Source of the DNA: Planctomycetota bacterium
Lineage (GTDB): Bacteria; Planctomycetota; Phycisphaerae; Phycisphaerales; UBA1924
Assembly: GCA_033763975.1 (NCBI GenBank)
Contig: JANRJM010000001.1
Location: 186,001-250,000, forward strand
Reading direction: 5' to 3'
Length of the DNA: 64,000 nt
Below the pieces are notes generated by a model. That model was given only the letters and a program-made list of their open reading frames with translations. It was not told where the DNA came from and did not search any database. The position numbers were made by a program, and so were the translations under genes. Shown piece by piece: positions 1-8,934 of this stretch. Within the stretch, counting starts at the first letter, position 1; each line of letters opens with the position of its first letter.

Positions 1-83
1 AGGTAGCCCTCGTGCCGCGCGATCGAGAACTTGTGCGTGAGCGACTGACGGGTAACGGGCAGCGCCTGGCGCGTCGCGACCAT
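1..83 (-). CDS. TSCPD-domain protein, ribonucleotide-reductase associated (partial, N-terminus)
   Basis: The minus strand from 83 runs off the left edge and encodes a start that includes PVTRQSLTHKFSIARHEGYL. This closely matches the opening of the TSCPD domain found at the C-terminus of vitamin B12-dependent ribonucleotide reductases (pattern RxSxTHKFxIxxHEGY). In several planctomycetes this domain is a separate small protein. The reading frame stays open upstream of the ATG at 83, so a longer N-terminus starting at a GTG near 122 is possible. An adenosyltransferase for cobalamin (51894-52502) and nrdR (43300-43788) elsewhere in the window fit a B12-dependent RNR. Only about 27 residues are visible, so the assignment rests on one motif. 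Confidence 0.6.
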   Translation of the reverse strand, partial: MVATRQALPVTRQSLTHKFSIARHEGY

Positions 84-162
84 CGGTTCAGACTCCCCGG
101 CGGGCTGGTCGGGAACGCTCGTCACGCGCGGACGGTAGCCCGGCCTTCCGCGCCTGTGCCGG

Positions 163-205
163 GTCAATATCGGACAGCCCCACGCCCGCAGGTCCAATAT
201 CCGAT
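163..205. promoter_or_regulatory. Pair of near-identical A+T-cored direct repeats upstream of the TSCPD gene
   Basis: CAATATCGGA (165-174) and CAATATCCGA (195-204) differ at one position and are spaced 30 bp apart, close to three helical turns, in otherwise G+C-rich DNA. They lie 80-120 bp upstream of the TSCPD-protein start. NrdR boxes also occur in pairs about 31 bp apart, and the left half CAATAT fits the NrdR consensus CwAtAT, but the right half does not. A regulator binding site is an inference. Confidence 0.35.
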
Positions 206-293
206 GTGAAGGTGGGCGCGGGTGGTTCGGCGTGCGAACGGGCTACAGTAGAAATCCTGAGCCTCGGTGCACGCACATCCGGGGCGCTGGCCG

Positions 294-665
294 ATGGGAA
301 TGATCTACGTGGGCCGACAGACGACGAACGCACGCTCGATGGCCGCCTGGCCGCTCGGGGGGGTCACGCTCCTCCTGGTGGTCGCGTTCACGCTGCGCCC
401 GGTCGACGTCTCGCCCACCCTGCGCACCACCGACGACACGCGCGTCGCCGCGCACGTGGGGCGGCTGGCGCCGGTGCACGTCCGTGCCCGTCCCGCCGCG
501 CCCGGGCGGCGCGCGGAATCGCGTGGCCCCGAGCGGACCATCGCCCGCGCGCCTCGAACGGACGAAGGGCCGGTGTCGATCCCGGCCCGGGCCGAAGTTT
601 CCGCGGGCATCCTGCGCCCGCGCCTCGAACTGCTCGACCTGCCGCCGCCGGCGCGCGTCGCCTGA
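294..665 (+). CDS. Small hypothetical protein with one membrane segment
   Basis: A 123-residue protein of unknown function. It has one hydrophobic stretch near residues 13-27 (PLGGVTLLLVVAFTL), followed by an Arg/Pro/Ala-rich tail with no recognisable domain. It may be anchored in the inner membrane with the tail outside or in the periplasm. Starts at 267 (GTG), 294, 300 or 324 are all possible; 294 is chosen as the first ATG. It ends 147 bp before secA on the same strand. Unusual composition and no family match make it a weak gene call, though codon usage resembles its neighbours. Confidence 0.45.
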   Translation: MGMIYVGRQTTNARSMAAWPLGGVTLLLVVAFTLRPVDVSPTLRTTDDTRVAAHVGRLAPVHVRARPAAPGRRAESRGPERTIARAPRTDEGPVSIPARAEVSAGILRPRLELLDLPPPARVA

Positions 666-812
666 CGCCCGGGCCGCCCGTCGATCGGGCGGCCTGACCA
701 CCCTGATTTTCCGCACCGCACGCAGGTACGCGCGCCCCCGGGCCACAAGCCGCCCGCCGCGCGCCCGGTCCCGTCGCCCGATTCGGGCGGCCCAGCATCG
801 CGAGCACCCACC

Positions 813-3800
813 ATGGCAGAGCAAGGCATCCCGCTGATCGGTCCGCTCCTGAACCGGATCATCGGCACCCGCAACGATCGATTCGTCAAGAAGTACACGC
901 AGCGCGTCGGCGAGATCAACGCGCTGGAGCAGAAGACCCGCGCGCTGACCGACGCGCAGATCCGCGCCAAACTGGAGGAGTTCCGCGGGCGGGTGGACAA
1001 GGGCGAGTCTCCCGACGCGGTGATGGCCGAGGCGTTCGCCGTCGCGCGGGAGGCGATGGACCGGGCCGTGGGCATCCGCAACATCTTCAACCCGCGCCAC
1101 GCGTTCGATCCGTCGCGCCTGCCCGAGGCGCTCCGGGGCGTCTACGCCGAGACGCGGGCGAAGGCCGATGCGACCCCGCCGGCCCCACCGACGGGCGAGT
1201 GGCAGGGGTGCGCCGAGCCCGTGCCCGGGTGGATGCAGGTGGAGATCCCCGCGGCGTTGTACGAGGCGGTGCGTGAGCTCTACCCCGAGAGCCGCCCGCC
1301 GTTCCGCGCGCGCCCCTTCGACGTGCAGCTGATCGGCGGCATGGTGCTGTGCCAGGGCAAGATCGCCGAGATGAAGACGGGCGAGGGCAAGACGATCGTG
1401 GGCCCGCTGGCGTGCTACATGGCCGCGGTCGAGCGGATGAAGGTGCACGTCGTCACGGTGAACGACTATCTCGTGCAGCGCGACCGCGACTGGACGTTCC
1501 CGTTCTTCCACGCGCTGGGCATGACGGTGGGCGCGATCCACCCGCAGCACATGCAGGACGAGGGGATGAAGCGGGTGATGTACCGCTGCGACGTGGTGTA
1601 CGGCACGACGAGCGAGTTCGGCTTCGACTACCTCCGCGACAACATGAAGCGCAGCGCCGACCAGCAGGTGCAGCGCCGGCGCGACTTCGCGATCGTGGAC
1701 GAGGTGGACTCGATCCTGATCGACGAGGCCCGCACGCCCCTGATCATCTCCGGGCAGGCGCACGACGACCAGCCCCGCTACGACCTCGCGGATCGCCTGG
1801 CGCGCCACCTGGTGGACAAGCAGCGCGCCTGGAACGAGGCCGACGAGAAGGTCCAGAAGTGCATGATGCGCATCAAGGGGCTGGAGGGGGACATCCGCCA
1901 GTCGCGAGATCGCGCGCAGGTGCCCAAGATCCAGGAGCAGCTCGCGGCGGCGAAGGCCGACCTGCCCGCGCTCGAGAAGGAGCGCGCCCGCCATGTGCAG
2001 TACTACGAACTGAAGCTGGAGCGCAAGAGCGCGCAGCTCACGCACGACGGGATCAGCGAGGCGCAGCGGGCCGCGGGGATCGGCTCCTTCTACGTCGACG
2101 AGAACCTCGACCTCCCGCACCTGCTCGAGCAGTCGCTCCGCGCCCACACGGTGTACGAACGCGACCGCGACTACGTCGTCATGCCGGGCCAGGACCCGAT
2201 GACCGGGCGCCCGACGCAGAACGTCGTGATCGTGGACGTGAACACCGGACGCCCGATGATCGGGCGTCAGTGGTCCGACGGGCTCCACCAGGCGGTGGAG
2301 TGCAAGGAGGCGGTGCCGATCAAGCAGGAGACGCAGACCGTCGCGACGGTGACGATCCAGAACTTCTTCAAGATGTACAAGCGACTCGCCGGCATGACGG
2401 GCACGGCGGACACCGAGGCCCAGGAGTTTCACGACATCTACAAGCTCGACGTCGTGGCCATCCCCACGAACAAGAAGGTCGTGCGTCGCGACTTCGACGA
2501 CCTGGTTTACCTCTCGGCCAAGGACAAGTGGGGGGCGATCGTCGACGAGATCAAGTACTTCCACGACGCGGGGCGTCCCATCCTGGTGGGCACCACGAGC
2601 GTCGAGAAGAGCGAGATGCTCAGCCGCATGCTGACGCAGAAGCACGCGATCCACCACGAGGTGCTCAACGCCAAGCAGCACGAGCGCGAGGCGCACATCG
2701 TGGAGAACGCGGGCCAGCTCGGGGCCGTCATGATCGCGACGAACATGGCCGGTCGCGGCACGGACATCAAGCTCGGGCCGGTCTCCCGCGCCACGCTGCT
2801 CGACCACTACCTGCGGCGCGGCATCGCGCCGCGCACCGTCACCGCCGAGTCCGACGACGACCAGCTCCGCGAGGGCGTGTACCGCAAGATCGCGTCGAAG
2901 GAGCTCGACGTCCAGAAGCGCGACACCGAGACCATGCCCTTCGCCGAGCTCGAGCTCGCGCTGCTGCGCCACTGGGCCGCGAAGTACACGTGGCTCACGG
3001 AGAAGCAGATCGCCCAGGCCCCGCGCGAGGAGCTGCTCGACGCGCTCGACAGCACCGGGCGGTTCCTGCTGCACCGCATCCGCTGGTTCGGCTCCATCGA
3101 GGACATGGGCGGGCTGCACGTCATCGGCACCGAACGCCACGAGGCGCGGCGCATCGACAACCAGCTGCGGGGACGCTCGGGGCGCCAGGGCGACAACGGC
3201 TCCAGCCGCTTCTTCGTCTCGCTCGAAGACGACCTCATGAAGATGTTCGCGGGCGAGACGACCATGAAGATCCTCGCGCGCCTGGGCATGAAGGAGGGCG
3301 ACGCCATCGAGCACCCCATGCTCAGCAAGAGCGTCGCCAACGCCCAGAAGAAGGTCGAAGAACGCAACTTCCACCACCGCAAGAACGTGCTCGAGTACGA
3401 CGAGGTGATGGAGCACCAGCGCCAGGCGTTCTACGGCATGCGCCAGCGCGTGATCGAAGGACGCGACGTCCGCGGGCTGATCTTCGACTTCATCAAGTCC
3501 ACCGTCGACAACGCCGTCGACGAGTACCTCGACCCCGACTTCCCCTTCGTCTCCGCCGCCGAGTTCGCGAAGGCGAAGCTCGAGTGCTCCATCACGCCCG
3601 AACGCCTGCGGGGCAAGGAGCTCGTGCAGATGGAGATGGCGATCGTCGACGAGGCCCTCTACGAGGCGCGCCAGTCCATCGCCCTCACGCTGGGCGAGTA
3701 TCTGCCCGAGGAAGAGTCCGAGGCGCGCGTCGACTTCGACGCCCAGGGCCTGGTCCGCTGGGCCAGGAACCGCTTCGGGGTCGACATCAACCCCGACGAT

Positions 3801-4859
3801 CTGCGCTCCGGCTCCGCCCGCGAGCGGGCCAGCGTGGAGAACCGCCTCGTCGCCGCGGCCGAACGCGTCATCCAGAGCGCCGACCTCTCCGGGCTCGCCG
3901 CCTTCGTCGTGCCGAACTTCGGCGCCCAGCGCCTGGCCGAGTGGGTCAAGGACAAGCTCGACTTCGACGTCACCGCCGACGAGATCGTCCGCACGCACAA
4001 GGTGGCGTCGGACACCGGTGTCTCCGTCACCGACATGCTCATGAAGCGCGTCGAGGAGATGTACCGCGCCCGCGAGGTCGAGTACCCCGTCGACTTCGCC
4101 ATGCAGATGACGCAGATGCAGATGCGTCAGGACCCCGGCGCTGCGCTCGCGCACCTGGTCGCCTGGGCGAACCGGCGTTTCGGCGCATCCTTCACGCCCG
4201 AGGAAGTCCGACGCACGCCCCCGGCGCGCTTCCGCGAGGGGCTCCTCGAGCTCTCCCGCGCGTTCGTCGACCAGGGCAGGCTCGACAAGGCGATCGCCGA
4301 GGCCCAGGCGTGCGCGACCGACGAGGCGCTCGAGGCGCACCTGCGCGATCGGTACGCCGCGGCGATGCCCGACACGCTCCGCTACCTTAAGGGCGACGAA
4401 CGCGTGAACGCGATCCGGGCGCGCGTCGAGAGCATCCTGCGGGCCGAACTGCTGCAGTTTGAGCGGGCCGTGCTGCTCGAGACGCTCGATACGTCGTGGA
4501 AGGACCACCTGTACGCGATGGACCAGCTCCGCGACACGATCAACTTCCGCGCGGTATCGCAGCAGGACCCGCGCATCGAGTTCAAGCGCGAGGGCTCGCA
4601 GTTGTTCCAGGGGATGATGGAGACCGTCCGCGCCCGCATCACCGAGTACATCTTCAAGGCCCGCCTCGAGATGCAGGCCCCGCCGCCGCCCGCCCGTCCC
4701 GCGCCCGTGGGCCCGGCGCCCCTCCCGCGGGCCGCCGTCGCCGCGCCGGCCATGGCCGGGGGCATCGTCGGTCCTGGATTCCCCATGGCCGCCCCCGCCC
4801 GACCGCCCGGCCAGCCGCCGGCCGGCCAGGGTGCGGGGCAGGGCGGCGGGCTGGCGTAA
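813..4859 (+). CDS. secA: Preprotein translocase ATPase SecA, enlarged form
   Basis: SecA is the ATPase that drives secretory proteins through SecYEG. This one has 1348 residues, against about 840-900 in most bacteria. Walker A MKTGEGKT lies at 187-194 and the Walker B DEVD at 296-299. GMTGTADTEAQEF and NMAGRGTDIKLG (644 on) mark the DEAD motor, and GLHVIGTERHE and LRGRSGRQGD the second nucleotide-binding fold. Extra length comes from a charged probable coiled-coil insert around residues 340-410, about 110 residues between GTDIKLG and GLHVIGTE (about 655-764), and added helices around 940-1130. The latter hold three related motifs starting at residues 980, 1041 and 1115. The C-terminus is Pro/Ala/Gly-rich and lacks the zinc-binding CxCx8C tail. 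The start is the first ATG after an in-frame stop-rich region. Confidence 0.97.
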   Translation: MAEQGIPLIGPLLNRIIGTRNDRFVKKYTQRVGEINALEQKTRALTDAQIRAKLEEFRGRVDKGESPDAVMAEAFAVAREAMDRAVGIRNIFNPRHAFDPSRLPEALRGVYAETRAKADATPPAPPTGEWQGCAEPVPGWMQVEIPAALYEAVRELYPESRPPFRARPFDVQLIGGMVLCQGKIAEMKTGEGKTIVGPLACYMAAVERMKVHVVTVNDYLVQRDRDWTFPFFHALGMTVGAIHPQHMQDEGMKRVMYRCDVVYGTTSEFGFDYLRDNMKRSADQQVQRRRDFAIVDEVDSILIDEARTPLIISGQAHDDQPRYDLADRLARHLVDKQRAWNEADEKVQKCMMRIKGLEGDIRQSRDRAQVPKIQEQLAAAKADLPALEKERARHVQYYELKLERKSAQLTHDGISEAQRAAGIGSFYVDENLDLPHLLEQSLRAHTVYERDRDYVVMPGQDPMTGRPTQNVVIVDVNTGRPMIGRQWSDGLHQAVECKEAVPIKQETQTVATVTIQNFFKMYKRLAGMTGTADTEAQEFHDIYKLDVVAIPTNKKVVRRDFDDLVYLSAKDKWGAIVDEIKYFHDAGRPILVGTTSVEKSEMLSRMLTQKHAIHHEVLNAKQHEREAHIVENAGQLGAVMIATNMAGRGTDIKLGPVSRATLLDHYLRRGIAPRTVTAESDDDQLREGVYRKIASKELDVQKRDTETMPFAELELALLRHWAAKYTWLTEKQIAQAPREELLDALDSTGRFLLHRIRWFGSIEDMGGLHVIGTERHEARRIDNQLRGRSGRQGDNGSSRFFVSLEDDLMKMFAGETTMKILARLGMKEGDAIEHPMLSKSVANAQKKVEERNFHHRKNVLEYDEVMEHQRQAFYGMRQRVIEGRDVRGLIFDFIKSTVDNAVDEYLDPDFPFVSAAEFAKAKLECSITPERLRGKELVQMEMAIVDEALYEARQSIALTLGEYLPEEESEARVDFDAQGLVRWARNRFGVDINPDDLRSGSARERASVENRLVAAAERVIQSADLSGLAAFVVPNFGAQRLAEWVKDKLDFDVTADEIVRTHKVASDTGVSVTDMLMKRVEEMYRAREVEYPVDFAMQMTQMQMRQDPGAALAHLVAWANRRFGASFTPEEVRRTPPARFREGLLELSRAFVDQGRLDKAIAEAQACATDEALEAHLRDRYAAAMPDTLRYLKGDERVNAIRARVESILRAELLQFERAVLLETLDTSWKDHLYAMDQLRDTINFRAVSQQDPRIEFKREGSQLFQGMMETVRARITEYIFKARLEMQAPPPPARPAPVGPAPLPRAAVAAPAMAGGIVGPGFPMAAPARPPGQPPAGQGAGQGGGLA

Positions 4860-4969
4860 CCTCCCCGCCGAGGCATCCGCCCCCGCCCCGCGTACGTAGA
4901 ATGACCGGGGATGGGGGCGTCCCCGGCCTCTTCGCGCGCTCATTCCGACGCGCCACATCGGAGCTTGGT

Positions 4970-5857
4970 ATGCCCTGCGCACGCCCACGTCCCCGTGCCT
5001 TCACCCTCATGGAACTGCTCGTCGTCATCGGCATCATCGCCGTGCTCGTCGCGCTCGTCGTCGTCGTCGGCTCCGCCGTCACCTCCAACGCCCGCTCGTC
5101 CCTCACGCGAGACGGCCTGCGCGTGCTCGACAGCACCCTCGCCTCCTACATCGCCGACAACGGCGACATCCCCATCGCCTACGTCCCCGACCCGCGCGTC
5201 ACGCAGAACCCGGGGCAGTACCGCAACGTGCTCCTCCCCGTCGCCGACGCGCGCAACATGAGCGACAACGACACCGCCGCCTCGCCCCAGGGCAACCAGA
5301 TGATCAACTCGGTGGGGCTCTTCATGACGCAGGTCAACCCCGCGGCCGACAGCCAGTCCGTCGTCAAGCTGCGCGGCTCGGTCAACGCCCAAAAGAACCT
5401 CTCGGCCCTGCCTTCCAAGCTCTCCGCCGTCTACGACGCCGACCGCAACCCCGACCGCCAGCCCGCGATCTCGACCGCCATCGACGCCTGGGGCCGCCCC
5501 ATGCGGTACGTGCACCCGTCGTTCGACGGCCTGATGACGGACGACCCCACGAACACCTCGCCCGACCCCGCCGCCGCACGTGACGTCGACCTCGTCCTCG
5601 GTGCGCCGCGCCCGAACACGACCTGGGCCATCGCCCGCATCCGGCGCAACGCCCGCGACACTGCTCCCACGCCCACGCAGGCCCAGCAGTTCGCCGACAG
5701 CGACGGCGGCTCGTGCGTCGGCAACCGCCCGTACTTCTATTCCGCCGGGCCCGATGGTCGCGTCGGCGTGCAGGTGAGCGCGGGCGGCGAAGTCATCAAC
5801 GACTTCAACGCCGACAACGTCTACACCACGCTCCCCAGCTTCCCCAGCAAGTTCTGA
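4970..5857 (+). CDS. Type II secretion/type IV pilin-like pseudopilin
   Basis: A 295-residue protein that begins with a short basic leader and the prepilin peptidase/methylation motif AFTLMELLVVIGIIAVLVAL. After cleavage the hydrophobic helix would start at Phe, with the conserved Glu at +5 of the mature protein. This is the class III signal of GspG/PulG-type pseudopilins, which assemble into a periplasmic pseudopilus or pilus. The globular part (DNGDIP, then SFDGLMTDD and YFYSAGPDGRVG near the C-terminus) resembles the planctomycete G/H-type families. An ATG at 4901 would add 23 residues ahead of the leader, but 4970 gives the usual leader length. No other secretion genes adjoin it; a secretin lies at 55849-58062. 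Confidence 0.9.
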   Translation: MPCARPRPRAFTLMELLVVIGIIAVLVALVVVVGSAVTSNARSSLTRDGLRVLDSTLASYIADNGDIPIAYVPDPRVTQNPGQYRNVLLPVADARNMSDNDTAASPQGNQMINSVGLFMTQVNPAADSQSVVKLRGSVNAQKNLSALPSKLSAVYDADRNPDRQPAISTAIDAWGRPMRYVHPSFDGLMTDDPTNTSPDPAAARDVDLVLGAPRPNTTWAIARIRRNARDTAPTPTQAQQFADSDGGSCVGNRPYFYSAGPDGRVGVQVSAGGEVINDFNADNVYTTLPSFPSKF

Positions 5858-5932
5858 CCGGTCCGGCGCGCCCCCGATCAGCCCCGCTCGAACACGGGCG
5901 GGATGCGCCGGGCGTTGCCGTACACTTTTTCC

Positions 5933-6973
5933 ATGCGAGCAGTCGTCGTCACGAAGCGCGGCCAGCCCGTCGCGCCCAACATCGAGTTCCGCACCGACTG
6001 GCCTGATCCGGCCCCGCCCGCGCCGGGATGGGTGGGCCTGCGCACCCTCGCCAGCGCGTTCAACCAGATGGACCTGTGGGTCGGGCGGGGCGTGCCGGGG
6101 CTTGAACTCACCTACCCGCGCGTCTCCGGCTGCGACGCCTGCGCGATCGTCGAGTCGCTCGGCGAGGGCGTCGACAAGGCCTGGCTGGGCCGGCGCGTCA
6201 TCGTGAACGCGGCCCTCCGCGTGCCCGACCGCCAGCACCCCGACGATCCGCCCGCCGCGGCCCTCGCCCCCAACTACGAACTCATCGGCGAGCACCACGA
6301 CGGCATGCTCCGCGAACGCTTCTCCGCGCCCGTCGCGAACCTCGCCGACGTCGGCGACGCCGACCCCGTGCAGGCCGCGGCGTTCGGCCTGTGCGCCCTC
6401 ACCGCGTGGTCCATGATCGTGACGAAGGGCGAGCTCAAACCCGGGCAGCGCGTGCTCATCACGGGCATCGGTGGGGGGGTCGCGACGAGCGCGCTGGCGA
6501 TCGCGCGCCACATCGGCTGTCGCATCGCCGTCACCAGCCGCCATCAGTGGAAGCTCGACCGCGCAAAGGAACTCGGCGCCGATGTGGGCGTGCTCGACGC
6601 GGGGCAGGACTGGTCAAAGGACGTCCGCGCGTGGACCAACAAGCGGGGCGTCGACATGGCGGTCGATTCCTCGGGCAAGGCGACGCACCTGGCGTGCATC
6701 AAGTCGCTCGCGCGGGGCGGCGTGTACGTCACGCCCGGCTGCACCAGCGGGCCCGACGCCACCACCGATCTCGCCCGCATCTTCTGGAATCAACTCCGAC
6801 TGCTCGGCTCGACCATGGGGACGAACGAGGAGTTCCGCGAGGTGGCGTCGCTCTTCCGGCGCGGGGCCCTCGCGCCGGCGGTGGACCTCGTGGTCCCCGC
6901 CTCCGACGCGCGCCGGGCCTACGAGCGGCTCGAGTCCGCGGACCAGTTCGGCAAAGTCGTCGTCACGTGGTAG
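5933..6973 (+). CDS. Medium-chain dehydrogenase/reductase (quinone-oxidoreductase-like, zinc-less)
   Basis: A 346-residue NAD(P)H-dependent oxidoreductase of the MDR superfamily. The N-terminal GroES-like half contains LASAFNQMDLWVGRG and VSGCDACAIVESLGEGV. The Rossmann fold follows, with VLITGIGGGVATSALAIARH as the dinucleotide loop and a basic SRHQWKLDRAKELGA segment suggesting NADP(H). The structural-zinc cysteine cluster of true alcohol dehydrogenases is absent, so it is probably a quinone or enone reductase; the substrate cannot be read from sequence. The ATG at 5933 is preferred to one at 5903 because MRAVVVTKRG is the usual family start. It stands alone, about 75 bp downstream of the pseudopilin gene. 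Confidence 0.85.
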   Translation: MRAVVVTKRGQPVAPNIEFRTDWPDPAPPAPGWVGLRTLASAFNQMDLWVGRGVPGLELTYPRVSGCDACAIVESLGEGVDKAWLGRRVIVNAALRVPDRQHPDDPPAAALAPNYELIGEHHDGMLRERFSAPVANLADVGDADPVQAAAFGLCALTAWSMIVTKGELKPGQRVLITGIGGGVATSALAIARHIGCRIAVTSRHQWKLDRAKELGADVGVLDAGQDWSKDVRAWTNKRGVDMAVDSSGKATHLACIKSLARGGVYVTPGCTSGPDATTDLARIFWNQLRLLGSTMGTNEEFREVASLFRRGALAPAVDLVVPASDARRAYERLESADQFGKVVVTW

Positions 6974-7048
6974 CCAGAGCGGCGCAGCAACAGCCCGGAA
7001 CGCGGTGCCCCGCACCGCGCGTCCGCGCCGATGGCCGGTGCTCTTGGC

Positions 7049-7507
7049 TCAGGCCTTCGCGGATTCGGCAGCGGCGGCCTTGGTCGAGGCCTTGAGATCG
7101 CGCGCCGCCGCGTCCTGCCCGGGGATCGGCACGCCGTCCGTCGCGTTGTGCTTGATCCCGCGGCGCTGATCGCGCAGGCGGCGCGACTTGCCCAGCCGGT
7201 CACGCAGGTAGTAGAGCTTCGCACGCCGCGCGTCCGCCCGGCGCACGATCTCGACCTTCGCGACCAGCGGGGAGTTCAGCGGGAAGATGCGCTCCACGCC
7301 CACGCTGTCGACGATCTTGCGCACGACGGCCATCTCGTTGATGCCCCGCCCGTGGCGCGAGAGGCACACGCCCTGGAACATCTGGGCGCGCTCCTTGTCG
7401 CCCTCCACGATGCGGAAGTAGACGTTGATGGTGTCGCCGGGCAGGAAGTTCGGCAGCCCGGACTTCAGTTGCGACTTGTTGATCTCTTCGATGATGAGCG
7501 ACGTCAT
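7049..7507 (-). CDS. rplS: 50S ribosomal protein L19
   Basis: L19 sits at the 30S-50S interface of the ribosome. The 152-residue protein carries family signatures including FLPGDTINVYFRIVEGDKER, FQGVCLSRHGRGINE, VERIFPLNSPLVAKVEIVR and RRAKLYYLRDRLGKSRRL. It is about 35 residues longer than most L19 proteins because of an Ala/Lys-rich tail ending AAAAESAKA. It is the last gene of a minus-strand rpsP-trmD-rplS operon, about 80 bp after trmD. Confidence 0.96.
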   Translation of the reverse strand: MTSLIIEEINKSQLKSGLPNFLPGDTINVYFRIVEGDKERAQMFQGVCLSRHGRGINEMAVVRKIVDSVGVERIFPLNSPLVAKVEIVRRADARRAKLYYLRDRLGKSRRLRDQRRGIKHNATDGVPIPGQDAAARDLKASTKAAAAESAKA

Positions 7508-7587
7508 GGCAGGCCCTCGAAAATGCCGCGGAACGCGGGAGGGGATGGTAGGCGGGGAACCCGCGCCGGTCGCGTGCCTCGCGCCCG

Positions 7588-8319
7588 CTACGCGCCCGGG
7601 GGGAGCAGATCGGGCCGCCGCGACCGCGTGCGGGCCACGCGCTGCTCCCGCCGCCACGCCGCGATCTTCCCGTGGTCGCCGCTCAGCAGCACGTCCGGCA
7701 CCACGCGCCCGTTCCACTCGCGCGGCTTGGTGTAGTGCGGGCAGTCGAGCAGACGCGTCGGCTCGCCCGCGCTGGGGCCGGGTGAACAAACCCCGAAACT
7801 GTCCTCGCCCGCGGAGTCCTCATCGCCGAGCACCCCCGGCAGCAGGCGCACCACCGCGTCGATGAGCACCATCGCCGCCAGTTCGCCCCCGGAGAGCACG
7901 TAGTCGCCCAGGCTGAGTTCCAGCGGCTCGAGGGCGTCGATCACGCGCTCGTCGAGCCCCTCGTAATGCCCCGCGATGACGAGCAGGCGCGGCAGGGTGC
8001 TCAGTTCTTCGACCAGCGACTGATCGAGCCGGCGCCCCTGGGGCGTGGTGAGAATCCGGCGCGCCGGGCGCGGGTCCATCGCCTCGGCCGCGTGCACCGC
8101 GTCCCACACGGGCTGGCACATCATGACCATGCCCGGCCCGCCGCCGAACGGGCGGTCGTCGGTCTTGCGGTGCTTGTTGTCCGCGTAGGCGCGGATATCG
8201 GTCGCGACGATCGAGACCTTGCCGGCGCGCACCGCCCGCCCGGGAATGCTGACGCCCAGCGCCGCGGGGGGCTCGACGCCGAACATCTCGGGGAACGTGG
8301 TGAGAACGTCGATGCGCAT
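7588..8319 (-). CDS. trmD: tRNA (guanine-37 N1)-methyltransferase TrmD
   Basis: TrmD methylates G37 next to the anticodon, using S-adenosylmethionine, to prevent +1 frameshifting. The 243-residue protein starts MRIDVLTTFPEMF and contains DDRPFGGGPGMVM, VIAGHYEGLDERVID (the trefoil-knot SAM site) and LSLGDYVLSGGELAAMVLIDA. The C-terminal helical part includes LLDCPHYTKPREWNG and PDVLLSGDHGKIAAWRR. It lies 47 bp downstream of rpsP and upstream of rplS, the standard order except that rimM is missing. Confidence 0.97.
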   Translation of the reverse strand: MRIDVLTTFPEMFGVEPPAALGVSIPGRAVRAGKVSIVATDIRAYADNKHRKTDDRPFGGGPGMVMMCQPVWDAVHAAEAMDPRPARRILTTPQGRRLDQSLVEELSTLPRLLVIAGHYEGLDERVIDALEPLELSLGDYVLSGGELAAMVLIDAVVRLLPGVLGDEDSAGEDSFGVCSPGPSAGEPTRLLDCPHYTKPREWNGRVVPDVLLSGDHGKIAAWRREQRVARTRSRRPDLLPPGA

Positions 8320-8366
8320 GAGGCCCGCCGCACGGGCCGACGCGGGTTACGCCTGCGCCGGCGGGA

Positions 8367-8717
8367 TCAGGCCTTCTTCTCGTCCTTCTTCTCGCCCTCG
8401 GCCGCGGCCTTGGCGATGTTCTTCTCGACCATCCGCCGGTCGAACGCGCGGTCGTTCTCCCACGCCTGCACGTCCACCAGTCCGCGCTTCGCGAACATGT
8501 CGCGCACGGTGTCGGTGGGCTGGGCGCCCTTGGAGATCCAGTACTTCACGCGCTCTTCGTTCAGGGTGACCTGCTTGGCCGGGTCCTTCTCGACGGGGTC
8601 GTACGTGCCGAGGAGTTCGATCAGCGGGCCGTTGCGCCGCGTGCGCTGATCCATCGCGCCGATGCGGTAAAACGGACGGTTCCGGCGACCCAGACGCTGC
8701 ATGCGGATACGGACCAT
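8367..8717 (-). CDS. rpsP: 30S ribosomal protein S16
   Basis: A 116-residue S16, an assembly protein of the 30S body. It begins MVRIRMQRLGRRNRPFYRIG and contains GPLIELLGTYDPVEK and ERVKYWISKGAQPTDTVRDM, all typical of the family. The tail EGEKKDEKKA is a charged extension. It is the first gene of the rpsP-trmD-rplS operon; its leader region contains two strong hairpins (see 8733-8806). Confidence 0.97.
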   Translation of the reverse strand: MVRIRMQRLGRRNRPFYRIGAMDQRTRRNGPLIELLGTYDPVEKDPAKQVTLNEERVKYWISKGAQPTDTVRDMFAKRGLVDVQAWENDRAFDRRMVEKNIAKAAAEGEKKDEKKA

Positions 8718-8732
8718 TGATCTACTCCCGAC

Positions 8733-8806
8733 GCCGGCCATGCCGGCAAGTACAACCCCGTCGCGCAACCCTTGCCCGGACACCCGGGGACGGCCTCCGT
8801 GAGGCC
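8733..8806 (-). promoter_or_regulatory. Hairpins in the rpsP leader
   Basis: Two perfect short stems precede rpsP on the minus strand: GCCGGC-CAT-GCCGGC (8733-8747) and GGCCTC-CGT-GAGGCC (8792-8806). They sit 16-90 nt upstream of the rpsP start and would be transcribed if the promoter lies near the toxin gene start at 8905-8935. They could be an autoregulatory ribosomal-protein leader or part of a terminator/attenuator; no U-run follows either. Confidence 0.35.
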
Positions 8807-8934
8807 GAATGGCGATGGGCCGAGATGGTAGGCGAGGCCGGGAGAGGCGGCCAACTCGTCCACCCGCAAGGGGCCGCGAGACGGGGGACGGAAGAATCGA
8901 GTAGGGTAACGGGGTCTCGGGTAACTCCTGTCGA

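Noticed and set aside
243-4988. 1581-codon open frame on the minus strand opposite secA
   Set aside because: It is the antisense of secA; its Arg/His/Leu/Val-rich composition is typical of a mirror frame in G+C-rich DNA, and secA is certain.
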